From Bacteroidales bacterium (GTDB lineage: Bacteria > Bacteroidota > Bacteroidia > Bacteroidales > TTA-H9): 50,622 bases of DNA. The stretch's first letter is position 1, and the number at the start of each line of letters is the position of its first letter. The stretch covers positions 1 to 50,622 of the forward strand of contig JAUSOY010000045.1 of NCBI GenBank assembly GCA_030656615.1, given 5' to 3'. A program made the position numbers and the translations under genes. The notes under the pieces were generated by a model. It did not search any database and had not been told where the DNA came from. It saw only the letters and a list, made by a program, of their open reading frames with translations. Shown piece by piece: positions 8,429-18,754 of this stretch.

Positions 8429-9223
8429 TTAAAAGAGTTCGATAATATTTTTGAAATCGATTAGGTCGAAACTTTCTAAAAACGTTATAACAATGATAAT
8501 AATCAATACCCACCGCACAAATCCAGCCCCTTTTTTGACGGCCATATGGGCAGCTATCCATCCACCGGCGAAAGTACCCAAAGCCAAAGCAAGGCCATAG
8601 TACCAATCAACCTGATGATTCCATATAAAAATTGCAAAAGCGAAGGGAGTATAAACAAAGGTTATCAGGATTTTTATTGCATTTGCTTTCACCAGATCAT
8701 ATCCTGCACCAAGAACCAATGCAGCCAGCAGGAGATAGCCAACGCCAACCTGTACAAATCCACCGTATAAGCCAATCATAAAAAATACGAATCCCATCAG
8801 CCATGGCGATCGTTTTTGCCGGAGTTCGGGTCTGTCTTTTAGCCAGCTGCCAGGTTCCTTCACAATAAAAATGACCATTAAAAGCATAACAATTCCAATG
8901 GCTTTTCTAATCACTTCTTTATCCAAATCAGTAGCTACGAATGCACCGATGATGGCCCCAATAATTGCAGGGAGGAAGTACCATCCACCCTTCTGAAGAT
9001 CCAGCATTTTATTTTTGCGAAAAACGGATAAGGATGATAAACCCTGGAAGATAATAGCTACGCGATTGGTGCCATTGGCAATATTGGCTTCCAATCCAAA
9101 AAACATCAGAAGCGATAAGGAAATTATCGACCCTCCACCTGCCATGGTATTAATAAAGCCAACCAAAACCCCTGCTATGGCCATTATACTCAGATTGCTG
9201 ATTAATTCTGAAGTCCAGACCAT
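8429..9223 (-). CDS. TSUP-family permease (TauE/SafE type)
   Basis: An integral membrane protein of 264 residues with about eight hydrophobic segments in two halves. The family pattern begins AGVLVGFINTMAGGGSIIS and recurs in the second half as GLYGGFVQVGVGYLLL. TSUP/TauE-SafE proteins export or import sulfite, sulfoacetate and related organosulfur anions, but the substrate cannot be read from the sequence. It starts 3 bp after the stop of the APC transporter gene, so the two should be translated from one mRNA. Confidence 0.92.
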   Translation of the reverse strand: MVWTSELISNLSIMAIAGVLVGFINTMAGGGSIISLSLLMFFGLEANIANGTNRVAIIFQGLSSLSVFRKNKMLDLQKGGWYFLPAIIGAIIGAFVATDLDKEVIRKAIGIVMLLMVIFIVKEPGSWLKDRPELRQKRSPWLMGFVFFMIGLYGGFVQVGVGYLLLAALVLGAGYDLVKANAIKILITFVYTPFAFAIFIWNHQVDWYYGLALALGTFAGGWIAAHMAVKKGAGFVRWVLIIIIVITFLESFDLIDFKNIIELF

Positions 9224-9226
9224 CTG

Positions 9227-10915
9227 TTATTTATTATTAAGCCGACTGTGGCGGTATCCGTATACAAAATATAAGCTCAAACCGATGAGTAGCCAAATCC
9301 CGAATCGCAACCAATTAATTACGCCTAATTCCGACATGAGATAGAGATTTAAAATCAATCCCATAACCGGAATAAGCGACCATTTTTTCAAAACGGCAAA
9401 GTAACTGATGACGATGGCTGAAAGCGAAAATATTATCATCGGTAAGTTTGTGTGATTTATCTCGCGGATAGAAAAACCCGGCCCGGATAGGTCAGACAAG
9501 GCGATATAGGCTAAAACACCACCCAGCAATAGCGGTATGAGAAAGAATCGTGAATTAAAGTAAGGTATCCTGAAAGCACGGCTGTCTTCCTGCACTTTTC
9601 CATATGGATTGAGAATTATAATGCCGCCGGAAACCAAAGCAAAGGCAAAAAGAGTACCGATACTCGTAAGGTCTGTAACCTCAGTCAGATTAAGAAATAA
9701 GGAAGGAATAGCAACTAAGATGCCTGTGAGAATTGTTGAAAATGCAGGAGTCTTAAATCGCGGGTGTAACTTGGCAAAACGAGGAGGGAGGAGTCCGTCA
9801 CGGCTCATACTCATCCATATACGAGGCTGGCCTACCTGAAAAACAAGTAAAACTCCGGCCATTGCAATAATGGCACTGATACCAATAATTCCTGATAAAC
9901 GTGTTAGGTGTAGTTTTTCAAAGGCGTAGGCCAAAGGATCGTTTACTCCAAGTTCGGTATAACTTACCATTCCGGTGAGTACCAGGCTTATAAGCACATA
10001 TAATACGGTGGTTATTAAAAGAGAATATATCATGGAGCGTGGCAGGTCGCGGCGTGGATTACGGCATTCTTCAGCCGTAGTGGAAATGGCGTCAAAACCG
10101 ATATAGGCAAAAAACACTCCAGCAGTCCCTTTCATAACTCCAGCAAGGCCATTGGGCGCAAAGGGACTCCAATTTTCAGGGTTAATATAAAAGGCTCCTA
10201 CGCCAATTACCAGCATAAGAATCATGAGTTTTATAAGAACCATGATATTTCCGGCAACCTTCGTTTCGTATATTCCTATATAAACCAGAGCTGTAATGAG
10301 TACAACGATTGTAAATGCGGGTACATCAGCAATAATACGAATACCACCAATACTTGGAGCCGTCATCCATGCAGTATATGCCTTATATAAGTGATAATCG
10401 AGATTTGCAGGTATCAGTCCATTTTGAACGACTTCGTTAAATCCTCTTGCGGCACTGAGATAATCGATGGATAAAAATTCAGGTATGTGGATACCCATTC
10501 CACCCATAAAACCTGTAAAATATCCTGACCAGGAGATGGCGACGGCAATATTACCAACTGCATATTCCATGATGAGATCCCAGCCAATAATCCAGGCAAT
10601 TAATTCACCAAAACTCGCATAAGCATATGTATAGGCGCCTCCGCTGATGGGAATTCTTGAAGCAAATTCTGCATAACACATGGCAGAAAATCCGCAGGCT
10701 AATGCAGTGAATACAAATAGAAGTGAAACAGCTGGTCCACCGCTTGAAGCGGCATTCCCAATGGTGCTGAAGATGCCTGCACCAACAATAGCAGCAATGC
10801 CCATAGCCGTAAGGTCTCTGACACTCAGGCTTCTTTTCATTGATGCCGATCCTCTTTCCTCATTGGCTGCATGAGAGAGAATCAATTCTACTGATTTTTT
10901 TCTGAACAGACTCAA
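9227..10915 (-). CDS. APC-superfamily amino acid permease
   Basis: A 562-residue polytopic protein with 12 or more hydrophobic segments. The APC signature is clear: GIAAIVGAGIFSTIG in the first membrane helix, then CYAEFASRIPISGGAYTYAY and FFAYIGFDAISTTAEE in the middle. The last motif and the length resemble cationic amino acid transporters (CAT/YfnA-like), with extra C-terminal helices after about residue 430. The substrate is therefore probably an amino acid, cationic or branched, by inference only. It is the first gene of a pair with the TSUP permease. Confidence 0.92.
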   Translation of the reverse strand: MSLFRKKSVELILSHAANEERGSASMKRSLSVRDLTAMGIAAIVGAGIFSTIGNAASSGGPAVSLLFVFTALACGFSAMCYAEFASRIPISGGAYTYAYASFGELIAWIIGWDLIMEYAVGNIAVAISWSGYFTGFMGGMGIHIPEFLSIDYLSAARGFNEVVQNGLIPANLDYHLYKAYTAWMTAPSIGGIRIIADVPAFTIVVLITALVYIGIYETKVAGNIMVLIKLMILMLVIGVGAFYINPENWSPFAPNGLAGVMKGTAGVFFAYIGFDAISTTAEECRNPRRDLPRSMIYSLLITTVLYVLISLVLTGMVSYTELGVNDPLAYAFEKLHLTRLSGIIGISAIIAMAGVLLVFQVGQPRIWMSMSRDGLLPPRFAKLHPRFKTPAFSTILTGILVAIPSLFLNLTEVTDLTSIGTLFAFALVSGGIIILNPYGKVQEDSRAFRIPYFNSRFFLIPLLLGGVLAYIALSDLSGPGFSIREINHTNLPMIIFSLSAIVISYFAVLKKWSLIPVMGLILNLYLMSELGVINWLRFGIWLLIGLSLYFVYGYRHSRLNNK

Positions 10916-11028
10916 TCGAAATTCCTTTTTCCGGTTGGGGTAAAGGTAAGAAGTTTCGATAAATACTCGTTATCCATGTCTTGTTAGAAGAAGGATTTGA
11001 ACGTTTAGTATGAGATTTCTTTTTTTGT

Positions 11029-12942
11029 TTAGCGAAGAAAATCCTCGACGGATTTTATGATACCGTCCGCATCAAAACCACATTCGTGGTATAATTCTTC
11101 GGGCGACCCTTGTTCAATAAAATGATCGGGTACGCCCAGTCGCTTTACTTTAGAGGAATAGCCATGGTCAGACATGAATTCCAGAACAGCACTGCCAAAC
11201 CCACCCTGAAGACTTCCGTCCTCAACGGTTATAATTTTTTCGAAATTTTGGAAGGCCTTATGTAATAACTTTTCATCCAAAGGTTTAACAAAACGCATAT
11301 CGTAATGTGCTACTAAAACTCCCTTAGCAGATAACTTATTAATAGCCTCTGTAACAAAGTTCCCCGGATGACCGATGCTTAATATCAGAATATTTCCGTC
11401 TTCTTTAATCACCCGGCCTTCCCCTGTTATTATTTCGATGAAGTCGAGTTTCCAATTATCGTGCATTCCTCTCCCTCGGGGATAGCGAATGGAATATGGA
11501 CCACGGTCGGGTAATTGAGCCGAATACATCATATTGCGAAGCTCTATTTCATCCATTGGAGCAGCCACCACCATATTTGGAATGGATCGGAAATATGCGA
11601 GATCGAAAACACCATGATGGGTGGCGCCATCTTCACCTACCAGACCTCCACGGTCGAGACAGAATACAACACTCAATTTTTGCAGAGCCACATCATGAAT
11701 CACCTGATCAAATGCCCTTTGCATAAAGCTTGAATAAATATTACAGAAGGGAAGCATTCCCTGAGCAGCGAGTCCGGCCGAGTATGTTACGGCATGTTGT
11801 TCGGCAATTCCAACATCGAAAGCGCGTTCGGGCATTACAGCCATCATCATGTTTAGCGAACATCCCGAAGGCATTGCCGGCGTTATGCCAACAATTTTTG
11901 GGTTTTGGCGGGCGAGTTCAATGATAGTTTTACCAAAAACATTTTGGTATTTTGGAGGAAAATGGGTTGGGCAATCGTCCTTATGTATTACGCCGGTATC
12001 TTTATTAAAAAGTCCGGGAGCATGATACGTCGTGGGATCTTTTTCGGCCATTTCCATGCCTTTGCCTTTTTTTGTAATAACATGTAATAATTTTGGCCCC
12101 TGAATTTTTTTTAAATCGGTAAGCAGACGGGTTAGTTTTTCTATGTCGTTGCCATCCACAGGTCCGAAATAACGAAAACGATACGATTCGAATATATTAC
12201 TTCTTCCGGTGAACGTCGATTTTACAGCGTTTCCCAACTGTCTTACCACTGCACGGGTGTTTCTGCCATATTTGCTGCCACCGCCAAGGAGGTGCCAAAT
12301 TCTATCGCGAATGCGATTGTATAATTGAGATGCTGTTACTTCAGCAAGGTACTCCCGTAAAGCACCAACATTGGCATCGATAGCTATACCATTATCATTT
12401 AGAATCACTAGAATGTTTGCTTTTGAAGTCCCTGCATGATTAAGAGCTTCAAAAGCCATACCAGCAGTCATGGAGCCATCTCCAATTACAGCAATGTGTT
12501 GTTGGTTGTCGAGTCCCTGAAGTTTGGCAGCCATAGCCATACCCAAGGCAGCGGAAATGGAGGTGGAAGAATGACCTACTCCGAAAGCATCATATTCGCT
12601 TTCAGACATTTTAGGAAATCCACTGATGCCTTTATATTTACGATTTTTATGAAATTCATCACGTCTGCCGGTGAGTATTTTATGAGCATATGCCTGATGG
12701 CCAACATCCCAAATAAGTTTATCAGTGGGAGTATTGAATACATAATGAATGGCCACGGCCAGTTCAACAGCTCCCAAAGAGGCGCCTAAATGCCCCGGAT
12801 TGATGGAAACAATATCGATTATATACCGACGTAATTCATCGCAAATTTGCGGTAATTGCTCATGACTAAGCTGACGAAGGTCTTGTGGACTGTCTGTTTT
12901 AGCTAGTAATGGGCCGGGCGTAAAATTCAATTCGCTTTTCAT
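11029..12942 (-). CDS. dxs: 1-deoxy-D-xylulose-5-phosphate synthase
   Basis: DXS condenses pyruvate and glyceraldehyde 3-phosphate using thiamine diphosphate, the first step of the MEP isoprenoid pathway. The 637 residues are full length. Motifs in order are DVGHQAYAHKILTGR, GHSSTSISAALGMA, the ThDP-binding GDGSMTAGMAFEALNHAG through NDN, then DVGIAEQHAVTYSAG and DRGGLVGEDGATHHG in the pyrimidine domain. It starts 34 bp after sufT on the same strand, which makes it the apparent last gene of the suf transcript. This suggests coordinated supply of Fe-S clusters for IspG/IspH and of the first pathway enzyme. Confidence 0.98.
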   Translation of the reverse strand: MKSELNFTPGPLLAKTDSPQDLRQLSHEQLPQICDELRRYIIDIVSINPGHLGASLGAVELAVAIHYVFNTPTDKLIWDVGHQAYAHKILTGRRDEFHKNRKYKGISGFPKMSESEYDAFGVGHSSTSISAALGMAMAAKLQGLDNQQHIAVIGDGSMTAGMAFEALNHAGTSKANILVILNDNGIAIDANVGALREYLAEVTASQLYNRIRDRIWHLLGGGSKYGRNTRAVVRQLGNAVKSTFTGRSNIFESYRFRYFGPVDGNDIEKLTRLLTDLKKIQGPKLLHVITKKGKGMEMAEKDPTTYHAPGLFNKDTGVIHKDDCPTHFPPKYQNVFGKTIIELARQNPKIVGITPAMPSGCSLNMMMAVMPERAFDVGIAEQHAVTYSAGLAAQGMLPFCNIYSSFMQRAFDQVIHDVALQKLSVVFCLDRGGLVGEDGATHHGVFDLAYFRSIPNMVVAAPMDEIELRNMMYSAQLPDRGPYSIRYPRGRGMHDNWKLDFIEIITGEGRVIKEDGNILILSIGHPGNFVTEAINKLSAKGVLVAHYDMRFVKPLDEKLLHKAFQNFEKIITVEDGSLQGGFGSAVLEFMSDHGYSSKVKRLGVPDHFIEQGSPEELYHECGFDADGIIKSVEDFLR

Positions 12943-12976
12943 ATGCGTAATAGTAACAGCTATAATTCAAATGGGT

Positions 12977-13300
12977 TTACAATAAACCTAAATCCAGTAA
13001 AGCTGCTTCTGAAATAAATGATTTGTCCCAAGGAGGCTCGAAGGTTAGTTCAAGATCGACCGATCGAATGTTTTTAATTTTACCGGCTTGTTGTTTAACT
13101 TCCTGAGGCAGCGATTCTGCAACAGGACAATTTGGGGAAGTGAGGGTCATCAGAATGAACAGGTCAAATTCATCGCTGACTTTATGTTCGTATACCAATC
13201 CCAGATCATAAATATTGACCGGAATTTCGGGGTCGTAAATATTTTTAAGAACTAAAACAAGATCCTTTTCTATCTTTTGCTTGATTTCATTGTGGTCCAT
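12977..13300 (-). CDS. sufT: SUF-associated DUF59/MIP18-family Fe-S assembly protein
   Basis: A 107-residue MIP18 (DUF59) protein. The diagnostic stretches are YDPEIPVNIYDLGLVY and MTLTSPNCPVAESLP, followed by LTFEPPWDKSF. The Cys in SPNCP is the conserved one. Members help Fe-S cluster maturation or transfer and are frequent at the end of Bacteroidota suf operons. It starts 4 bp after the sufE stop. The symbol sufT is used for this family in other bacteria; function here is inferred from family and context. Confidence 0.9.
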   Translation of the reverse strand: MDHNEIKQKIEKDLVLVLKNIYDPEIPVNIYDLGLVYEHKVSDEFDLFILMTLTSPNCPVAESLPQEVKQQAGKIKNIRSVDLELTFEPPWDKSFISEAALLDLGLL

Positions 13301-13304
13301 AATT

Positions 13305-13730
13305 TCATGAATTTTTTATTTTGAAAGCCATAGCGTAGAGCTTCATTTGCTTTATCATCGATAATAATCCATTGGAACGCGTAGGCGAAAGATGGGCTTT
13401 TAATCCTGTTTGGTCGAGGAAGCTGAGTTCATTCATAATGATTTCGTCAGGACTTTGGTTTGATAAGGCACGGATCAAAACACTTACGAGACCTTTTGTA
13501 ATGATGGCGTCGCTGTCTGCTTTGAAAATAACCTTACCATCATTGTAGTCGGCGCTTAACCAAACTTTTGATTGACAGCCATTAATGAGGTTTGATTCTG
13601 TTCTGAACTTTTCGTCTATTATGGGAAGGCTTTTTCCAAGCTCAATTAAATAATTGTATTTATCCATCCAATCTTCAAACTGACTGAATTCTTCTATGAT
13701 TTGGTCGCCTATCTTGTCAATCGTATTCAT
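13305..13730 (-). CDS. sufE: Cysteine desulfuration protein SufE
   Basis: SufE accepts sulfane sulfur from SufS on an active-site cysteine and passes it to the SufBCD scaffold. The chosen ATG at 13730 gives 141 residues beginning MNTIDKIGDQIIEEF, 8 bp after the sufS stop. The longer frame from 13778 would overlap sufS by 40 bp and adds residues atypical of SufE. The active Cys is in the conserved NGCQSKVW motif, and the C-terminal half has the usual LSPTRSNGL segment. Confidence 0.95.
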   Translation of the reverse strand: MNTIDKIGDQIIEEFSQFEDWMDKYNYLIELGKSLPIIDEKFRTESNLINGCQSKVWLSADYNDGKVIFKADSDAIITKGLVSVLIRALSNQSPDEIIMNELSFLDQTGLKAHLSPTRSNGLLSMIKQMKLYAMAFKIKNS

Positions 13731-13738
13731 AATTAAGT

Positions 13739-14968
13739 TTAAAGAAACATTTGTTTTACTTTGATGATGGCTTCGCAAAGCATATCGATTTCGGAGGGTT
13801 TATTATAAATGGCGAGTGAAGCTCTGATGGTGCCGGGTATCTTGAGTCGATCCATGAGCGGCTGTGCGCAGTGATGACCTGTACGTATAGCTACTCCGAA
13901 ATGATCGATAAGTGTTCCTGCATCATACGGGTGAATAGTTCCAATGAGAAATGAAATTACACTGGTTTTATGAGCAGCACGGCTCAGAAATCTTATACCA
14001 TCAATCTCTCCGAGTTTAGCAAGTGCATATAAATATAAATTCTCTTCAATTTTTTCAATTTTGTCCATCCCGGTTTCAAGCATGTATTGTATAGCGGCAT
14101 CAAGTCCTAAAACGCCACTAACATTTGGTGTTCCGGCCTCAAAGCGGAAAGGAAGGTCATTATAGATTGTTTTTTCGAAAAAAACGGTTTTAATCATCTC
14201 ACCACCACCGTGATAGGGCGGAAGTTGATTTAAATATTTCTCTTTACCATATAGAACACCAATTCCCATGGGGGCATACATTTTATGGCCCGAAAAAGCA
14301 TAAAAATCACAGTCGAGTTGCTGAACGTCTACCGAAAAATGCTGTATAGCCTGAGCTCCGTCAATAAATACTGGTATGCCTTTTTCATGCGCTTTACGGA
14401 TAATTTCTTCGATGGGATGTATGGTCCCAAGGGCATTTGAAACGTGCGCTACCGCAACAATTCGTGTTTTTGTGGTCAGGAGGCTGTCGAGATTATCGAG
14501 AACAAGTTCTCCCAAATCATTCATCGGGATAACTTTTACTGTTGCTCCGCTTTTCTCAGCGGCCAATTGCCAGGGCACAATGTTCGAGTGATGTTCCATT
14601 TCAGAAACAAGAATTTCATCTCCCGATTTAATAAAAGCCCGTGAAAAAGTATCAGCTAACAGATTTATGGATTCGGTTGTGCCCCGTGTAAAAATAATTT
14701 CAGACGATGATGATGCTTTGATAAATGCGGCAATATTTCTTCGTGCAGCCTCATAGGCTTCGGTGGCTTCAATACTTAAGTAATGTGTGCCCCGGTGAAT
14801 ATTGGCATTCATAGTCGAATAATACGAACTGAGTGTATCAATGACTACTTGTGGTTTTTGAGTAGTAGCCGCGTTATCAAGGTAAACCAATGGCTTGCCG
14901 TACACATTTGTGGCGAGTATGGGAAAATCTGCCCGTATTTTTTCGATGTCGCTGATCATATGATTCAT
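13739..14968 (-). CDS. sufS: Cysteine desulfurase SufS
   Basis: A PLP-dependent group II cysteine desulfurase that takes sulfur from L-cysteine and hands it to SufE. With the ATG at 14968 it has 409 residues; another ATG at 14959 is also possible. The longest frame begins at a TTG (14986) that overlaps the sufD stop and is less likely. Landmarks are YLDNAATTQKP near the N-terminus, the PLP lysine in FSGHKMYAPMG and the catalytic cysteine in RTGHHCAQPLM. It lies directly behind sufD. Confidence 0.97.
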   Translation of the reverse strand: MNHMISDIEKIRADFPILATNVYGKPLVYLDNAATTQKPQVVIDTLSSYYSTMNANIHRGTHYLSIEATEAYEAARRNIAAFIKASSSSEIIFTRGTTESINLLADTFSRAFIKSGDEILVSEMEHHSNIVPWQLAAEKSGATVKVIPMNDLGELVLDNLDSLLTTKTRIVAVAHVSNALGTIHPIEEIIRKAHEKGIPVFIDGAQAIQHFSVDVQQLDCDFYAFSGHKMYAPMGIGVLYGKEKYLNQLPPYHGGGEMIKTVFFEKTIYNDLPFRFEAGTPNVSGVLGLDAAIQYMLETGMDKIEKIEENLYLYALAKLGEIDGIRFLSRAAHKTSVISFLIGTIHPYDAGTLIDHFGVAIRTGHHCAQPLMDRLKIPGTIRASLAIYNKPSEIDMLCEAIIKVKQMFL

Positions 14969-14982
14969 AAACGGTAAAAGTA

Positions 14983-16380
14983 TCAAACTTTACTTAAATC
15001 GATTTCAAATTCTATAGGTTTATCAGGTGTTTTGCAATGCAGAACACATTGATCGCAAATGGACAGTTCGCCACGTAAACGTTTTTTAACCATGTCGTCA
15101 AGCCTGTCGCGCAGACTTTCAATGCTTATCTTGTTGATGATTTCGGCGGCAAAAGCGTACATTAATAGTAATCGGGCGTTATCCTCAGAAATTCCTCTCG
15201 AGCGAAGATAAAACATCGCATTTGTATCGAGTTGACCAACAGTAGCTCCGTGGCTACATTTTACATCATCGGCATAAATCTCGAGAAATGGTTTGGAATT
15301 TATTTGTGCTTTGTCGGTCAGTAAAATATTCCGATTGCTCTGATAGGCAATTGTACGCTGAGAATCCTTTCGCACCAGAATATGACCATTGAATACAGCA
15401 TGGGCATAATCATCCAGTATTCCTTTGAACATCTCCGTACTCGTGCAATCGGCTGCTGCGTGATCGATAAAGACATAATTATCAACAGCCTGTTTTTTAT
15501 CCATCAAATACAGACCATAAACATCAACTGAACTTTCGCGGCCGTTTAACTTGACAAATATTTCGTTGCGGATAAAGCCGCCATGCAAACTTAGAGCATT
15601 GGTAGTACATTTACTTCCAGCCTCCTGATGTATATATGTATTATTAATCAGGGTAGAATGATCGTTGATATTTTGAAGCTTATAATGGTCGAGGTTGGAA
15701 TTCTCGGCCATAATGATTTCGGTTACTGAGTTTGTAAAACCAGGGTTATGGTTATGAGAATCGTCGCAATGAGCCAGCCGCAGCTTTGAGTTCTTACCGA
15801 GGATAACCAAATTCCGTGTTTGAACGAATATTGGGTCTGTATGGCTGACAACATTCACCATTTGAATGGTCTTTGTAACTTCAACACCATCGGGAACATA
15901 AATAAAGAATCCATCCGTTGCAAAGGCTGAATTCATCGCCGTAAAGGCATTTTCGGAATTGTCTGCTGCTTTTCCAAGGTGGTTTTCTACCAGTTCAGGA
16001 CATTCTACCATGGCCCGCGAAAGACTTCCGATTATGGTGCCGCTGGGCAGGATACGAAGAGGTGAGTTCTTAAATGTATACCAGCCATTAAGCAATGTTA
16101 TTAACCAGGTATCGAGTCCGGCAACTTCACAGGTAAAATAATCTTCGGGTTTCAGTTGATCCTGAAAATCTTCAAAGAAAATGGAATAATCCGTCTGTAA
16201 AGCTTTGCTGATATCAGTATTTCTCCACCGTTCATTTGATGAAGTGGGAAGTCCCAGCCTGAGCAGATGATTTAAGGCATCGGCCCTGTACTCCGAAACG
16301 ATTTCAGTATCTCTACGCCCAATGGTTTTCAGATTTTCTCTGAAAATTTGGTCGAAATTTGTTATGTCGGATAGTATCAT
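14983..16380 (-). CDS. sufD: Fe-S scaffold subunit SufD
   Basis: SufD pairs with SufB and the SufC ATPase in the SufBC2D scaffold that assembles Fe-S clusters. The 465 residues carry the SufBD beta-helix core, with SKCTTNALSLHGG, RTIAYQSNRNILL and the conserved KCSHGATVGQLD near the C-terminus. A C-terminal CDQCVLHC segment is present. Its start is 42 bp downstream of sufC. Order and strand match a canonical sufBCDS operon. Confidence 0.96.
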   Translation of the reverse strand: MILSDITNFDQIFRENLKTIGRRDTEIVSEYRADALNHLLRLGLPTSSNERWRNTDISKALQTDYSIFFEDFQDQLKPEDYFTCEVAGLDTWLITLLNGWYTFKNSPLRILPSGTIIGSLSRAMVECPELVENHLGKAADNSENAFTAMNSAFATDGFFIYVPDGVEVTKTIQMVNVVSHTDPIFVQTRNLVILGKNSKLRLAHCDDSHNHNPGFTNSVTEIIMAENSNLDHYKLQNINDHSTLINNTYIHQEAGSKCTTNALSLHGGFIRNEIFVKLNGRESSVDVYGLYLMDKKQAVDNYVFIDHAAADCTSTEMFKGILDDYAHAVFNGHILVRKDSQRTIAYQSNRNILLTDKAQINSKPFLEIYADDVKCSHGATVGQLDTNAMFYLRSRGISEDNARLLLMYAFAAEIINKISIESLRDRLDDMVKKRLRGELSICDQCVLHCKTPDKPIEFEIDLSKV

Positions 16381-16422
16381 TCAGGTTTCATTTTATTGAT
16401 TCACGATGGGCTTTTGGAGCAT

Positions 16423-17172
16423 TTAACCTCCATTTTTAAGCCAGTCGTATCCCTTTTCTTCAAGCTCGAGGGCCAGTTCTTTTCCCCCAGATTTGATAAT
16501 GCGGCCTTCATATAAAACATGTACAAAATCAGGAACAATATATTCCAGTAAACGCTGATAATGTGTGATAACTATGGTGGCGTTTTTTTCTGAGCGTAAG
16601 GAATTAACTCCGCCGGCAACGATGCGCAGTGCGTCAATATCAAGACCCGAATCGGTTTCATCGAGTATCGATAAAATGGGCTCCAGCATAGCCATCTGAA
16701 AAATTTCGTTTTTTTTCTTTTCTCCACCCGAGAATCCTTCGTTTACACTTCGATTGGTAAGCTTGCTGTGAATTTCTACCAGTTTTTTCTTTTCCTCCAT
16801 TTTGGCCAGAAATTCTGTGGCGGGCATCGGTTCAAGGCCTTTATATTTGCGGATATCGTTGAGGGCCGTCCGTAAAAAATTTGAAATACTCACTCCTGGA
16901 ATTTCAACGGGATATTGAAATCCAAGAAAAATGCCTTCCCGTGCTCTTTGTTCAACGGGCATATCCAGTAAATTAAGACTGTTAAAAACCACTTCACCGG
17001 CAGTTACTTCGTAAATATCACGGCCAGCAATTACGGAAGCTAAAGTGCTTTTGCCAGTTCCATTGGGCCCCATGATGGCATGTACTTCACCGCGATTAAC
17101 TTCCAGGTTTACTCCCTTCAGGATTTCTTTTCCTTGAATGGATGCATGAAGATTCTTTATCTGTAAAAGCAT
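16423..17172 (-). CDS. sufC: Fe-S assembly ATPase SufC
   Basis: SufC is the ABC-type ATPase of the SufBCD scaffold. In the 249 residues the Walker A is GPNGTGKST, the ABC signature region is GFSGGEKKKNE, Walker B is ILDETDSGLD and the switch His lies in IVITHYQRLL. The doubled Lys in the signature region and DETDSGLD are typical of SufC rather than of transporter ATPases. It starts 23 bp downstream of sufB. Confidence 0.98.
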   Translation of the reverse strand: MLLQIKNLHASIQGKEILKGVNLEVNRGEVHAIMGPNGTGKSTLASVIAGRDIYEVTAGEVVFNSLNLLDMPVEQRAREGIFLGFQYPVEIPGVSISNFLRTALNDIRKYKGLEPMPATEFLAKMEEKKKLVEIHSKLTNRSVNEGFSGGEKKKNEIFQMAMLEPILSILDETDSGLDIDALRIVAGGVNSLRSEKNATIVITHYQRLLEYIVPDFVHVLYEGRIIKSGGKELALELEEKGYDWLKNGG

Positions 17173-17195
17173 AATTGCAATTTTTTATTTGATAA

Positions 17196-18644
17196 TCAAC
17201 CTACACTGCCTTCAAGACTTATCGAAAGCAGCTTTTGAGCCTCAACGGCAAATTCCATCGGTAATTTATTTAGTACTTCTTTGGCGTACCCATTTACAAT
17301 TAAGCCGATTGCCGATTCCATATCAATTCCTCGTTGTTGACAATAGAAAAGTTGATCGTCCGAAATTTTAGAAGTGGTAGCCTCGTGTTCAACAATCGAC
17401 GATTTGTTCGCCGTTTCGATATATGGAAATGTATGTGCTCCGCATTTATCGCCCAGCAATAGGGAATCGCATTGTGAAAAATTGCGGGAATTTTCAGCCC
17501 GTTTTGATATTTTTACCAGTCCACGATAACTATTATTACTAAACCCGGCTGATATTCCTTTTGAAATGATGGTGCTCTTGGTATTATTACCTAAATGTAT
17601 CATTTTAGAACCTGTGTCAGCTTGTTGGTGATTATTTGTAACAGCCACCGAGTAAAACTCACCCACAGAATTATCGCCCAATAAAATGCAGGAAGGATAT
17701 TTCCAGGTGATGGCAGAGCCGGTTTCAACCTGAGTCCAGGATATTTTACTTCCGGCACCTTTACAAATGCCACGTTTGGTCACAAAGTTATAAATGCCGC
17801 CCTCACCTTTTTTATTACCAGGATACCAGTTTTGTACGGTGGAGTATTTTACCTCAGCATCTTTAAGGGCAATAATTTCAACGACTGCAGCATGCAATTG
17901 ATTTTCATCCCGCATGGGTGCTGTACAACCTTCCATATAGCTTACATATGCTCCTTCTTCGGCAATGATGAGGGTGCGCTCAAATTGGCCGGTGTTCGCT
18001 GCATTAATTCGGAAATAGGTACTGAGCTCTATCGGACAGCGGACACCCTTTGGAATAAAAGCAAAGGAACCATCGCTGAATACTGCTGAATTTAATGCCG
18101 AAAAGTAATTATCTGCGTAGGGAACTACTGAACCCATATACTGTTTTACCAGATCCGGATGATTTTGTAATGCATCGGAAAAAGAACAAAAAATGATTCC
18201 GTGTTTTGCCAGCGTTTCAGAAAAGGTTGTTTTAACGGAAACACTGTCAATTACGGCATCCACAGCTACACCACTTAAGCGTTTTTGCTCGTCAAGCGAA
18301 ATACCAAGTTTTTCAAAAGTTGCCAGAAGTTCGGGATCCACTTCATCCAAACTTGAAAGCTCTTTCTTCTTTTTTGGTGCTGCATAAAAGTAAATCGACT
18401 GAAAATCGATGGGTGGTATTTTCAAATGTGCCCATTCGGGAGCTGGCATTTCCAGCCATCGGCGATAGGCTTTGAGACGGTATTCCAGCATAAATTCCGG
18501 TTCATTTTTCTTGGCCGAAATATATCGTACGGTATCCTCACTCAAACCCAAAGGAGCATACTCGGTTTCTATATCAGTTACAAAACCGTATTTATAATCG
18601 CTTTGGGTGATTTCGTTAAGGAGATTATTGGAATCTGAACCCAT
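17196..18644 (-). CDS. sufB: Fe-S scaffold subunit SufB
   Basis: The first gene of the suf operon. SufB carries the nascent cluster in the SufBC2D complex. The 482-residue length is normal. Recognisable segments are [80 protein letters not shown] and [19 protein letters not shown]. Its C-terminus has the [13 protein letters not shown] motif shared with SufD. The 250-bp region upstream, shared with divergent thiL, holds a candidate promoter and a 26-bp palindrome. Confidence 0.98.
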   Translation of the reverse strand: MGSDSNNLLNEITQSDYKYGFVTDIETEYAPLGLSEDTVRYISAKKNEPEFMLEYRLKAYRRWLEMPAPEWAHLKIPPIDFQSIYFYAAPKKKKELSSLDEVDPELLATFEKLGISLDEQKRLSGVAVDAVIDSVSVKTTFSETLAKHGIIFCSFSDALQNHPDLVKQYMGSVVPYADNYFSALNSAVFSDGSFAFIPKGVRCPIELSTYFRINAANTGQFERTLIIAEEGAYVSYMEGCTAPMRDENQLHAAVVEIIALKDAEVKYSTVQNWYPGNKKGEGGIYNFVTKRGICKGAGSKISWTQVETGSAITWKYPSCILLGDNSVGEFYSVAVTNNHQQADTGSKMIHLGNNTKSTIISKGISAGFSNNSYRGLVKISKRAENSRNFSQCDSLLLGDKCGAHTFPYIETANKSSIVEHEATTSKISDDQLFYCQQRGIDMESAIGLIVNGYAKEVLNKLPMEFAVEAQKLLSISLEGSVG

Positions 18645-18680
18645 TTCGGATAATTTAGATTAAATAAAAACAAACACCTG

Positions 18681-18688
18681 CAAAGATA
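18681..18688 (-). promoter_or_regulatory. Candidate -7 box (TATCTTTG) for the suf operon
   Basis: Read on the minus strand, TATCTTTG matches TAnnTTTG 36 bp upstream of the sufB ATG. No clear TTG is visible at the -33 distance. It would drive sufBCDSET and probably dxs. Confidence 0.42.
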
Positions 18689-18754
18689 GTAACAATAAGT
18701 GTTTTATTAAAGCTACTTAATACTTCTGTGCTTCAATTTCGACTCTTACAAACA

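Noticed and set aside
12436-12789. 117-codon plus-strand frame inside dxs
   Set aside because: It is antisense to the conserved ThDP-binding region of dxs and has no independent support.
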